A program made the position numbers and the translations under genes. DNA of 64,000 nt. Source: Diplolepis rosae (Eukaryota; Arthropoda; Insecta; Hymenoptera; Diplolepididae). The notes under the pieces were generated by a model. It was not told the DNA's origin, did no database searches, and saw nothing but the letters and a program-made list of their open reading frames with translations. The stretch covers positions 1 to 64,000 of the forward strand of contig JAPYXD010000484.1 of the NCBI GenBank assembly GCA_030998225.1. The letters run 5' to 3'. The first letter of the stretch is position 1, and each line of letters starts with the position of its first letter. This document shows positions 1 through 11,178 of the stretch, one piece after another.

Positions 1-1390
1 AATCCATCATTCGGTAAACGCGACGGCGCGCGAAATTCAATTCATATTAAAAGAAATATTAAAAGGTATAAGTCGAGCGTTTAGTGACCTATACATAATA
101 TTAATAATTATTTATAATAATAATTATTATTTATTTATAATATTGTTTATTTATTTATAATATTGTTTATTTATATATATTATCATTTATTCCTCATATA
201 AACGGTGTCCGATATAATATTTAATTGAAAATTGCCATGAATAAATGAATTGATAAAAAAGTTTACTAAAGGTTGATATAATTAATAAAACCTTTCATTC
301 GAAATTGATATATATTTTTAAAAATTAGGACTATAAGCCCAATGAGCCTAATGAGCCCTCTTCATTGTTTAGGAACGTGACTTACTTATCTCAATTTCTG
401 GGTCGCCATGTGGTTAGATGTTGTGGAACAGCTAGACCGAGAGACCTTATTTTTTTATGATCGGGTTGTAAATCTTAGAAAGGTTCTCAATATCTGTTCT
501 GAGATTTACGGCTTCTTTCGTACCTGCAATGTGACACATTTCTAACAGCGATCTCTTTTTTGTAGTTGCATTCCGTGAATATTATCTTGGTACAATCGAA
601 ATCGAAAAAATGGTCTTTTTCTATTGTGTGTTTCGTTAACGCGTTTTGTTTAGTGGGGGGTTTTCTAATATTATTTTTATGTTCGTTTATTCGATTTTTT
701 AGAAAACGTTTAGTTTGCCCTATGTAAACAGCTTTACAGTTATTGTCTTTACATGGGATGCTATACACGATATTAGAGAGCTGTTCTTTTTTTAACCGGT
801 CTTTTGTAGATTTAAATATCATTTTTAAACTTTTATGGTTTTTGAAGGCAGTATTAATATTGTAGTTACCTAAGATTCTTGAAATTTTTTCAGATAGGCC
901 TTCAACGTAAGGTATGCTAATAAAGGGTTTAATTTCTGTGTCTGCAACTATCTGGTTTCTACCTAGTCGTGATTTACGTTCTAACGTCTGAAGTCTAAAT
1001 TCAATGATCTCTTTTACAAAGCTTGAGGGATAGCAATTTTCTTGTAGAACGTTTTTTATTAGGTCAAGGTTTTCATTAGGCTCATTGGGCTTATAGTCCT
1101 AATTTGTAAAAATATATATCAATTTCGAATGAAAGGTTTTATTAATTACATCAACCTTTAGTAAACTTTTTTATCAATTCATTTATTCCTGGCAATTTTC
1201 AATTAAATATTATATCGGACACCGTTTATATGAGGAATAAATGATAATATATATAAATAAACAATATTATAAATAAATAATAATTATTATTATAAATAAT
1301 TATTAATATTATGTATAGGTCACTAAACGCTCGACTTATGCCTTTTAATATTTCTTTTAATATAAATTGAATTTCGCGCGCCGTATCGTT
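1..1390. repeat. Inverted repeat bracketing a PLE fragment
   Basis: About 345 bp at the left edge (1-348) reappears reverse-complemented at about 1073-1385. The arms share an AT-rich run of TTTATTTATAATATT type, a block containing AAACGGTGTCCGATATAA, and an inner end AGGACTATAAGCCCAATGAG. The outermost bases of both arms are satellite sequence, so the cassette sits within, and has captured, satellite DNA. Between the arms lies the Penelope endonuclease fragment. PLEs are known to carry long terminal repeats in direct or inverted arrangement, so a PLE copy with inverted flanks is the simplest reading. The left arm runs off the window edge, so its true end is not seen. Confidence 0.75.
487..1080 (-). 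pseudogene. Penelope-like element, C-terminal GIY-YIG endonuclease fragment
   Basis: The minus strand is open from about 1080 down to 487. It encodes a short linker typical of the region after the PLE reverse transcriptase (IPYVEGLSEKISRIL), followed by a GIY-YIG domain. The diagnostic parts are NIVYSIPCKDNNCKAVYIGQ, the following T-K-R-x5-R, and an E-H-K-N motif. In PLEs this domain nicks target DNA to prime reverse transcription. The first Met in frame is at 822, but the homology extends upstream without a stop, so that Met is not a real start. The entire reverse transcriptase is missing: the frame ends where the inverted arm begins (about 1080). It is a 5'-truncated, non-autonomous copy. 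Confidence in family is high; it is not a functional gene. Confidence 0.85.
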
Positions 1391-4300
1391 TTTAAAAAAT
1401 GATGAATTCTTACAACGGGTTCTCAATGCTACATAAAATTTATACACGTGAGTTTACTTTTGGAAATAAATACGATTTTAGGTATAATTAACGTCTCATA
1501 TATGAGATTCATCAGGACTAGTCCAATGGGAACATCAATTCACATAAACAAGCCGCGACGCGTTCAATATATTACATACGCGAATATTTCTCGCAGAACA
1601 TAATCTCGGAGAATTTTGAATTTCGCGCCCCGTGATCGTTTATCAAATGATGGATACTCACTTCAACAGGTACTCAGCGCTTAATAATATTTATTCACGC
1701 GAGTTTACTTTTGCAAATAAATACGATTTTTATCTATCATTTAACGTCTTACATATGAGATTCATACAGTTCATTTGGATCCTATGTGAACATCAATTCG
1801 CATTAACAAGCCTTTCAAAGCGTTCAATATAATTACATACGCGAATACCTTCTCGCGAGAATATAATCTCGAGATTTTTGAATTTCGCGCCCTGTGTCGT
1901 TTAACAAATTATGGATTCTCTAAACACGTTCTCAACGCTACATAAAAAATTTATACACGCGAGTTTACTTTCGGAAATAAATACGATTTTTTATCTATTT
2001 TTAACGTCTTACATATGAGATTCATCAGGATTGGTCCTATGTGAACATCAATTTGCATAAACAAGCCGCAAAGCATTCTATATATTAAGAATACGCGAAT
2101 ACTTTTCGCGGAATATAATCTCCGAGATTTTTGAGTTTCGCGCCCCGTGCCGTTTACCGAATGATGGATTATTTCAACAGTTACTTAACGCTACATTAAA
2201 ATTTTCACACGCGCGTTTACTTTTGGGAAATAAATACGATTTTTATGTATATTTAACGTCTAATATATGAGATTAGTGAGGATGAGTCCTGCTATGTGAA
2301 CATATATTCGCATAAACAAGCCGCGAAGCGTTCAATGCATATTACATGCACTGCGAATATTTCTCGCGGAATATTATCTAACCTGAGAATTTTTAATTTC
2401 GCGCCTTGTGTCGTTTATCAAATGATGGATTCTCTAAACACGTTCTCAACGCTACATAAAATTTATACACGCGAGTTTACTTTCGAAATTAATACGATTT
2501 ATATCTATATTTAACGTCTTACATATGAGATTCATCAGGATTGGTCCTATGTGAACATCAATTTGCATAAACAAGCCGCAAAGCACTTCTATATATTAAA
2601 TACGCGAATACTTTTCGCGGAATATAATCTCCTAGATTTTTGAGTTTCAGCGCCCCGTGCCGTTTACCGAATGATGGATTCTTTCAACAGGTACTCTTCA
2701 ACGCTACGCAAAATTTTTACACGCGCCGTATCGTTTTTAAAAAATGATGAATTCTTACAACAGGTTCTCAATTCTACATAAAAATTTTTACACGCGCCGT
2801 ATCGTTTTTAAAAAATGATGAATTCTTACAACAGGTTCTCAATTCTACATAAAATTTATACACGTGAGTTTACTTTTGAGAAATAAATACGATTTTAGGT
2901 ATAATTAACGTCTCATATATGAGATTCATCAGGACTAGTCCAATGGGAACATCAATTCACATAAACAAGCCCCTGACGCGTTCAATATATTACATACGCG
3001 AATATTTCTCGCAGAATATAATCTCGGAGAATTTTGATTTTCGCGCCCCGTGTCGTTTATCAAATGATGGATTCTTTCAACAGGTACTCAGCGCTTAATA
3101 AAATTTATTCACGCGAGTTTACTTTCGTAAATAAATACGATTTTTAAATATATTTAACGTCTTACATATGAGATTCATCAGCATTGGTCCTATGTGAACA
3201 GCAATTTTGCATAAACAAGCCGCAAAGCATTCTACATATTAAATACGCTGCGAATACTTTTCGCGGAGCCTATAATCTCCGAGAATTTTGAGTTTCGCGC
3301 CCCGTGCCGTTTACCGAATGATGGATTCTTTCAACAGGTACTCAACGCTACATAAAATTTATACACGCGAGTTTACTTTCGAAATTAATACGATTTTAAT
3401 GTATATTTAACGTCTCATATATGAGATTCGTCAGGATTAGTCCTATGTGAACATATATTCGCATAAACAAACCGCGAAGCGTTCAATACCTAATTACATG
3501 CACGCGAATATTTCTCGCGGAACATAATCTCTGAGAATTTTGAATTCGCGCCCTGTGTCGTTTATCAAATGATGGATTCTCTAAACATGTTCCTCAAACG
3601 CTACATAAAATTTATACACGCGAATTTACTTTCCGAAATTAATACGATTTTTATCTATATTTAACGTCTTACATATGAGATTCATCAGAATTGGTCCTAT
3701 ATGAACATCAATTTGCATAAACAAGCTGCAAAGCATTCTACATATTAAATACGCGAATACTTTTCGCGGAATATAATCTCCGAGATTTCTGAGTTTCGCG
3801 CCCCGTGCCGTTTACCGAATGATGGATTCTTCCAACAGGTACTCAACGCTACATTAAAATTTTCACACGCGAGTTTACTTTTGGGAAATAAATACGATTT
3901 TAATTTATATTTAACGTCTCATATATGAGATTCGTCAGGATTAGTCCTATGTGAACATCAATTTGCATAAACAAGCCACAAAGCGTTCTATATATTACAT
4001 ACGCGAATACTTTTCGCGGAATATAATCTCCGAGATTTTTGAGTTTCGCGCCCCGTGCCGTTTACCGAATGATGGATTCTTTCAACAGGTACTCAGCGCT
4101 TAATAACATTTATTCACGCGAGTTTACTTTCGGAAATAAATACGATTTTTAACTATATTTAACTTCTTACATATGAGATTCATCAGCATTGGTCCTATGT
4201 GAACATCAATTTGCATAAACAAGCCGCAAAGCATTCTACATATTAAATACGCGAATACTTTTCGCGGAATATAATCTCCGAGATTTTTGAGTTTCGCGCC

Positions 4301-7150
4301 CCGTGCCGTTTACCGAATGATGGATTCTTTCAACAGGTACTCAACGCTACATAAAATTTATACACGCGAGTTTACTTTCGAAATTAATACGATTTTAATG
4401 TATATTTAACGTCTCATATATGAGATTCGTCAGGATTAGTCCTATGTGAACATATATTCGCATAAACAAGCCGCGAAGCGTTCAATATATTACATACGCG
4501 AATATTTCTCGCGGAATATAATCTCTGAGAATTTTGAATTCGCGCCCTGTGTCGTTTATCAAATGATGGATTCTCTAAACACGTTCTCAACGCTACATAA
4601 AATTTATACACGCGAGTTTACTTTCGGAAATAAATACGATTTTTATCTATTTTTAACGTCTTACATATGAGATTCATCAGAATTGGTCCTATGTGAACAT
4701 CAATTTGCATAAACAAGCCGCAAAGCATTCTACATATTAAATACGCGAATACTTTTCGCGGAATATAATCTCCGAGATTTTTGAGTTTCGCGCCCCGTGC
4801 CGTTTACCGAATGATGGATTCTTTCAACAGGTACTCAACGCTACATTAAAATTTTTACACGCGAGTTTACTTTCGAAATTAATACGATTTTAATGTATAT
4901 TTAACGTCTCATATATGAGATTCGTCAGGATTAGTCCTATGTGAACATATATTCGCATAAACAAGCCGCGAAGCGTTCAATATATTACATACGCGAATAT
5001 TTCTCGCGGAATATAATCTCTGAGAATTTTGAATTCGCGCCCTGTGTCGTTTATCAAATGATGGATTCTCTAAACACGTTCCTCAACGCTACATAAAATT
5101 TATACACGCGAGTTTACTTTCGAAATTAATACGATTTTTATCTATATTTAACGTCTTACATATGAGATTCATCAGAATTGGTCCTATATGAACATCAATT
5201 TGCATAAACAAGCTGCAAAGCATTCTACATATTAAATACGCGAATACTTTTCGCGGAATATAATCTCCGAGATTTTTGAGTTTCGCGCCCCGTGCCGTTT
5301 ACCGAATGATGGATTCTTTCAACAGGTACTCAACGCTACATAAAATTTATACACGCGAGTTTACTTTCGAAATTAATACGATTTTAATGTATATTTAACG
5401 TCTTATATATGAGATTCGTCAGGATTAGTCCTATGTGAACATCAATTTGCATAAACAAGCCGCAAAGCATTCTATATATTAAATACGCGAATACTTTTCG
5501 CGGAATATAATCTCCGAGATTTTTGAGTTTCGCGCCCCGTGCCGTTTACCGAATGATGGATTCTTTCAACAGGTACTCAACGCTACATTAAAATTTTCAC
5601 ACGCGAGTTTACTTTTGGGAAATAAATACGATTTTAATTTATATTTAACGTCTCATATATGAGATTCGTCAGGATTAGTCCTATGTGAACATCAATTTGC
5701 ATAAACAAGCCGCAAAGCATTCTATATATTAAATACGCGAATACTTTTCGCGGAATATAATCTCCGAGATTTTTGAGTTTCGCGCCCCGTGCCGTTTACC
5801 GAATGATGGATTCTTTCAACAGGTACTCAACGCTACATAAAATTTATACACGCGAGTTTACTTTCGAAATTAATACGATTTTAATGTATATTTAACGTCT
5901 CATATATGAGATTCGTCAGGATTAGTCCTATGTGAACATATATTCGCATAAACAAGCCGCGAAGCGTTCAATATATTACATACGCGAATATTTCTCGCGG
6001 AATATAATCTCTGAGAATTTTGAATTCGCGCCCTGTGTCGTTTATCAAATGATGGATTCTCTAAACACGTTCTCAACGCTACATAAAATTTATACACGCG
6101 AGTTTACTTTTGGAAATAAATACGATTTTTATCTATTTTTAACGTCTTACATATGAGATTCATCAGAATTGGTCCTATGTGATCATCAATTTGCATAAAC
6201 AAGCCGCAAAGCATTCTATATATTAAATACGCGAATACTTTTCGCGGAATATAATCTCCGAGATTTTTGAGTTTCGCGCCCCGTGCCGTTTACCGAATGA
6301 TGGATTCTTTCAACAGGTACTCAACGCTACATTAAAATTTTTACACGCGAGTTTACTTTTGGGAAATAAATACGATTTTTATGTATATTTAACGTCTCAT
6401 ATATGAGATTCGTCAGGATTAGTCCTATGTGGACATATTTTCGCATAAACAAGCCGCGAAGCGTTCAATATATTACATACGCGAATATTTCTCGCGGAAT
6501 ATAATCTCTGAGAATTTTGAATTTCGCGCCCCGTGTCGTTTATCAAATGATGGATTCTTTAAACACATTCTCAACGCTACATAAAATTTATACACGCGAG
6601 TTTTACTTATGAAATAAATACGACTTTTATTAACAGTTAACGTATCTTATGTGAGATTGCTCAACGTTAGTTCGATGCGAATTTTAAATCGCATTAACAG
6701 GCCGCGAAGCGTTCAATATATTACATACGCGAATATTTCTCGCGGAATATAATCTCTGAGAATTTTGAATTTCGCGCCCCGTGTTGTTTTTCAAATGATG
6801 GATTCTTTAAACACATTCTCAAGGCTACATAAAATTTATACACGCGAGTTTTACTTATGAAATAAATACGACTTTTATTAACAGTTAACGTATCTTATGT
6901 GAGATTGCTCAACGTTAGTTCGATGCGAATATTAAATCGCATTAACAAGCCGCGAAGCGTTCACTATATTACATACGCTAATACTTCTCGCTGATTTAAA
7001 GCAATTGAGAATTATTTTGATTCAACGCCGGTTTAAAATTATGAATACATTCTTTACTTAATTAACGCTACATAATAACGTACACACGTGAGTGGTACCT
7101 TTAAAAGAAATGCGATTTTTATACGTATTCTTACCATCTTAAATATGATA
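1391..7150. repeat. Satellite array, ~247-bp monomer
   Basis: A tandem array in which landmark blocks (CGCGAGTTTACTTTC, ATGAGATTCATCAG, ATAAACAAGCCGC, TTTACCGAATGATGG) recur at 246-249 bp in the regular part (starts near 4368, 4614, 4863, 5110, 5357, 5605, 5854, 6100). Two monomer types alternate: type a carries AACATCAATTTGCATAAAC and type b AACATATATTCGCATAAAC. Each monomer has a short palindrome (CGCGAA...TTCGCG). From about 6600 the copies diverge and decay into unique sequence by 7150. Positions 2721-2820 show a local partial duplication. Small reading frames inside are by-products of the repeat. Location (centromeric, pericentric or interstitial) cannot be told from the sequence. Confidence 0.95.
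4451..6434. repeat. Six-monomer higher-order repeat within the satellite
   Basis: Type b monomers begin near 4451, 4949, 5937 and 6433, so the b-to-b spacing is 2, 4, 2 monomers. The segment at 4414-4611 is repeated with the same encoded small peptide at 5900-6097, exactly 1,486 bp away, that is six monomers. This gives a higher-order unit of pattern b-a-b-a-a-a. Similarity falls off to the right of about 6200 and is looser left of 4400. Confidence 0.8.
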
Positions 7151-7164
7151 TTTTTGTTTTAATC

Positions 7165-7246
7165 CGAACATAAAATTTTTATAAGTATAAAATTTTTATA
7201 AATATAAAATTTTTATGAATATAAGATTTTTATAAATATAAAATAA
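7165..7246. repeat. AT-rich ~20-bp tandem repeat
   Basis: Four or five copies of a unit like ATAAAATTTTTATAAAT adjoin the decayed right end of the satellite. Confidence 0.8.
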
Positions 7247-8122
7247 TGCATTTTTAAATAAACTAACTGAATAAGACATAGCCCTTTTCATTGTTTTGCA
7301 ACTCTCTTTCTAAGAATATGTTTTTTAATCATCACATTTTATTTTATTCCAAAATTACTTCCTCCGAGGGTCTCTCTCAACATGTGGTCTGAATCCCTTC
7401 TTTCTCTCTCTCCGCTCTCCGAACACTTAAGCGTACTCGGGTCCCGAGTTTCCAGGACATAGACCGTGTATGGGGTTTGTTTATGCGTTTGTAACTTGAC
7501 CCTCCACAACAAATTTTCACTGTATATATTAAAATTTTATGCTAGTTTTCAAACGGTACTGCTCTCTTCTCAAATCAGTTTCCTTTTTGACACCAAACAG
7601 AGTGTGTGGCTACTTCTATCTGCTGCCTCTGTGTCTTAAAGGAAAATAGAAGATTTAAAATTGAAATAAAAACTATCAATTTTTGATTTTGCCCTTCAAC
7701 GAAAAATCTGTTTCCGTCCGGGTTCGTGTTTTGTGATTTTGTGAAGTGCTTACTTCTTGTGGGTGTTGTGAGCCCCCTTGTGGATGGTGATGTTTTTTCT
7801 GCAGGATCTGTGCTTATTTTGTAGGAGATATCAGTGTCCGTAGGTGGTTCTCGTTTGTACCTTTGAGGAGGGGCAGTTTGCGGATTCACTCTTCGCGGAT
7901 CTGCAAGATAGGAGTTCTCACACTTTTTTAAGGCTGTGTTTTGGAGCGGTCTCGTTCCTAGATGCCTTGGAGCTTACCATCTTCCTTTCTCACATAAGTT
8001 TTGCATGTTTATAAAATATCATTAAAAAATACCAAAAAACAAAAACAAAATAAAAAATCTAATGTTAGTGCTAATAACTTTTCTTGCACGTTTACAGCTT
8101 AGACACTAAATACATTAAATTT
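7247..8122. other. No recognised gene; one weak minus-strand frame
   Basis: The minus strand is open from about 7977 to 7575. It encodes a Pro/Thr/Lys-rich, low-complexity stretch (for example PPQRYKREPPTDTDISYK). The stretch is more GC-rich than its surroundings, which suggests a remnant of a retroelement or exon, but I recognise no domain. There is no upstream ATG; the apparent start is GTG. The rest is featureless AT-rich sequence. Confidence 0.3.
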
Positions 8123-8163
8123 GGCACTGAAGAGGGCCCCCATTTGTGGCCGAAACGTTTGCC
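8123..8163 (+). ncRNA. Hammerhead ribozyme motif, PLE type
   Basis: The order of elements fits a minimal type I hammerhead. Stem I is GGCA, pairing with the closing TGCC. The core is CTGAAGA (8127-8133), then a stem II of GGCC/GGCC with one extra G, then GAAAC (8152-8156) followed by GTTT. The stem III is only AC/GU, as in the hammerheads of Penelope-like elements, which are thought to act as dimers through the palindromic ACGT. All core positions (C3, U4, G5, A6, G8, A9, G12, A13, A14) are intact. Downstream at about 8250 is TGACCCAATGCCA, which also follows other copies of this family. Confidence 0.7.
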
Positions 8164-8339
8164 TTTTTCACCCCTACAATATATTTTCTGCCCCTTTAAA
8201 AATAAAAATTTTTTGATATGTTTGCTTGAACATTGTTTTTTAATGAAAAATTATGACCCAATGCCAATATAAATAAACTACATTGAATTACAAAACAATC
8301 TTCAGATATTACTATATATTTTTTATGTATTCATGTATT

Positions 8340-8475
8340 CACTGATTAATTATTTCAGTGAAAATCAGTTGATTTAACGTTGGAAGGGGTTTTCACTGAT
8401 TAATCAGTGAACAGGCAAATCACTGATTCACTCGGTGGGATTTTGACTGATTTGAAAATGTACTGAATGTTCTAA
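8340..8475. repeat. Cluster of ACTGATT/AATCAGT motifs
   Basis: At least seven copies of ACTGATT or its complement lie within about 130 bp, including a 16-bp palindrome ACTGATTAATCAGT with flanks. A second cluster is at 17620-17890. Confidence 0.7.
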
Positions 8476-8623
8476 ATTTTCATTAATATTATGAAGCCTA
8501 ACTGAATATACTTTATAATTTTATATATATTTTTTACATTTTTCACGTTACCAAAGTTTATCCCAAAATAGGGCTCATATGTGCAATATCTTATTCATTG
8601 TTTTGATATTCTAGAAATAAAGA

Positions 8624-8661
8624 TCACTGATGAGGACTTCGATTAGAGTCGAAACGTTTGA
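8624..8661 (+). ncRNA. Second hammerhead-like motif, different stems
   Basis: The core CTGATGA (8627-8633) is followed by a GACT...AGTC stem II, then GAAAC (8651-8655), GTTTGA. Stem I is only TCA/TGA. The stems differ from the 8.1-kb copy while the core is kept. The extra base before stem II is shared with that copy. It probably belongs to another PLE subfamily. Confidence 0.6.
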
Positions 8662-9519
8662 AAGTATGTAACTTCCTAAGCTATCATTTCTGGACCCTAA
8701 AGCCAATTATAAACAACAACATCGTATGAAATTATTATTTGAGGGTCGATACAAGTCCTATTTTCTGAATATTTAAACAAATAGTGGTTAACAGTGCAAA
8801 GCATGTACGAAAGCTTCGTGACGAACATCCAAAACACGATCAAACACGACTGCAGTACGATGAATTTTTAAAATCACTATGTTTATAAGTATGTAGAATC
8901 CAATATTGAGTAAGTGGTTCATTACGCATTAGATAAAACAGTGGTTACACTAAGAAAAATAGATATTACTTTCTTCTTTTTTTTGGGCGAAATTTTCCTA
9001 TAATTTATGGCATTTTAACCCCAGAAAATCATTATAGAAGATTTTCCTATTTTTTATCGGATTTTACGTACCATTGGAAATTGTGCTATAAAATAGGGGG
9101 CTTGTTCCGAAAAAAAATACAATTTCCTACTCGAATGTCTAATTAAGACTTTTTCAAAACAGTAAAATATCACTGTTTTGATTCCGGAATTTTTACCGTT
9201 TTTTATCTGACTTTTTTCCGTGATTGGGAAACTGAAAAGTTTATATAAACTTGTCGGTATTTTTCCTGGTTTTTATCGGACTTTTTTCGACGCAAAAAAA
9301 AGCAAAAATTTCTTTTCCCTTTTATCGATTCTTTTCTCCTTCTTACCTCTTCTCTTTTCACGTTTCTACCTTCATTTTTCTACTTACCATTGACAACCTG
9401 TGTGAAAGGAGAAATTATTCAGACTTTTATTATCATGCACTATTATGAAATAATGTTAGTAATTATATTAGGCAATTTAAACATTTATGTAGTAAAATCG
9501 AAGAAATCTGAAAATAATT
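8662..9519. other. Unannotated AT-rich sequence
   Basis: No coding signature or repeat recognised. T-rich tracts and repeated TTTTTATCGG/TTTTTCCG phrases around 9050-9290 suggest an old degenerate repeat. Confidence 0.5.
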
Positions 9520-9600
9520 CTGCTCCGAGCTGGGTTCGAACTCGCGCACTCGTGGTCCGTAGGCTAGAACATAGACCGCTGACCTGTGAAATCATTGCAA
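9520..9600 (-). other. tRNA-like sequence (degenerate, SINE-like)
   Basis: Read on the minus strand, a box A-like stretch (AGGTCAGCGGTCTA) is followed about 35 bases later by a box B-like GAGTTCGAACCC. The T-stem does not pair properly and no clean acceptor stem forms, so this is not a working tRNA. A tRNA-derived SINE head or tRNA pseudogene fits best. Confidence 0.4.
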
Positions 9601-10021
9601 CGGCACTTTGATTATTAATTACATGACCCACAGCCTGAAATGCCCCATTTTCTTACGAGTTTTACTTTGGAAAACCCTGCTCTTGTTGGTAAAGTCGTTT
9701 CCCAACCGTAAAAAAACAAATTTCTTTTCTGAATGCAGATTCTACATAGGAAAACCATCGATTTTTCCACATGACTTTATTTAATAACTAAATGGTAAGA
9801 CCAATTAACAAAATTGTATTATCAAATTGGAAAACTGCAAAAAAGCAAAATACGTTTCAAAGCGTTTTTAAGTGTTTTGTCTTGGAAAACTCGAAAATCA
9901 AGCTTAAAATCAATGGATTTTTTGTTCATTTCTCATTATTTTGGCATAGGGTCAGATTCATTTTATTTTCTTCGATTAAAATTATCACTATTAGACATAA
10001 AAATACTCAAAAAGAAAGTAA

Positions 10022-10062
10022 GGCAAACGTTTCGGCCACATACGGGGGCCCTCTTCAGTGCC
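10022..10062 (-). ncRNA. Hammerhead motif, left palindrome arm
   Basis: Minus-strand copy of the 8.1-kb motif: GGCA stem I, intact CTGAAGA core (10052-10058 as its complement), GGCC/GGCC stem II and GAAACGTTTGCC. All core bases are kept. Confidence 0.7.
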
Positions 10063-11051
10063 ATAGATTCAAAGATTAATTCAAAATTTCTGTAAAACAT
10101 TAGAATATAGGAGATAATTAAAATAATGATTATGATAGAATTCAAAAACTTATCTCATAGTTTGCAATTCAAAATGAAGTAGTCCAGTATGCAGCATCAC
10201 GAATTGAAAAAATATTCATAGTTCACTGTGGATAAAAAACCGGATAAATGAAAAAACATTCAAAATTTTGCACACGAACTGACCGGAATTTCAAAAAAAA
10301 AATTTATTATTAAAGAAGGATGCCAAATTGATTATCAATGGCAAAACGCGAACAAGGTTTAGATTTTTGAAAACTTTTCGTGAAGACTTTGTTACCGGAG
10401 TCTCTCACAGAATGATCTGAACTGTTTTAAAAACCGACTCGGGACATGTGGCTTTGTTGACCGCCATTTTTTTTATATAAGCAATCCTGAGAGGTTCTTT
10501 TCCTCCTTGAAGAAGACTATTGTCCTACACCTAGTTAAGAAATTCGAGACGTTTATGGTGATTTTCACGAGTGGTCAAAGGCGTGTATTTTTCAAGAAAC
10601 GATTTTTTATATCAGCTTCACGGACAATCCATTTAATATAAAAAAAATTGTTGGTCAGCAAAGCCGCATGTCCCGAGTCGGTTTTTAAAACAGTTCAGAT
10701 CATTCTGTGAGAGACTCCGGTAACAAAGTCTTCACGAAAAGTTTTCAAAAATCTAAACCTTGTTCGCGTTTTGCCATTGATAATCAATTTGGCATCCTTC
10801 TTTAATAATAAATTTTTTTTTGAAATTCCGGTCAGTTCGTGTGCAAAATTTTGAATGTTTTTTCATTTATCCGGTTTTTTATCCACAGTGAACTATGAAT
10901 ATTTTTTCAATTCGTGATGCTGCATACTGGACTACTTCATTTTGAATTGCAAACTATGAGATAAGTTTTTGAATTCTATCATAATCATTATTTTAATTAT
11001 CTCCTATATTCTAATGTTTTACAGAAATTTTGAATTAATCTTTGAATCTAT

Positions 11052-11092
11052 GGCACTGAAGAGGGCCCCCGTATGTGGCCGAAACGTTTGCC
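11052..11092 (+). ncRNA. Hammerhead motif, right palindrome arm
   Basis: Exact mirror of the left-arm copy: core CTGAAGA at 11056-11062 and GAAAC at 11081-11085. A transcript crossing both arms would carry one sense and one antisense motif. Confidence 0.7.
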
Positions 11093-11178
11093 TTACTTTC
11101 TTTTTGAGTATTTTTATGTCTAATAGTGATAATTTTAATCGAAGAAAATAAAAAGAATCTGACCCTATGCCAAAATAG

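Larger units (their letters stand above)
9937..11177. repeat. Palindrome, 542-bp arms, PLE-derived
   Basis: Arms 9937-10478 and 10636-11177 are reverse complements with very few differences and exactly equal length; the spacer is 157 bp. Each arm ends with a block containing GGCATAGGGTCAGATTC and carries one hammerhead motif, reading outward on both sides. The spacer and inner arms resemble sequence at 49.8-50.7 kb, so this is a family. Small identical reading frames in the two arms come from the symmetry and are not genes. The right end abuts an LTR fragment at 11179. Confidence 0.9.

Noticed and set aside
4414..6097. Identical small ORFs at 4414 and 5900
   Set aside because: They are satellite monomers repeated at 1,486 bp, not duplicated genes.
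1391..7150. CRISPR-like array
   Set aside because: The repeats are contiguous ~247-bp monomers with no alternating unique spacers; this is a eukaryotic satellite.
9520..9600. Functional tRNA gene on the minus strand
   Set aside because: Box A and box B-like words exist but the T-stem and acceptor stem do not pair.
9963..11151. Two identical 60-codon ORFs on opposite strands
   Set aside because: They are mirror images in the palindrome arms, with low-complexity Ile-rich products.
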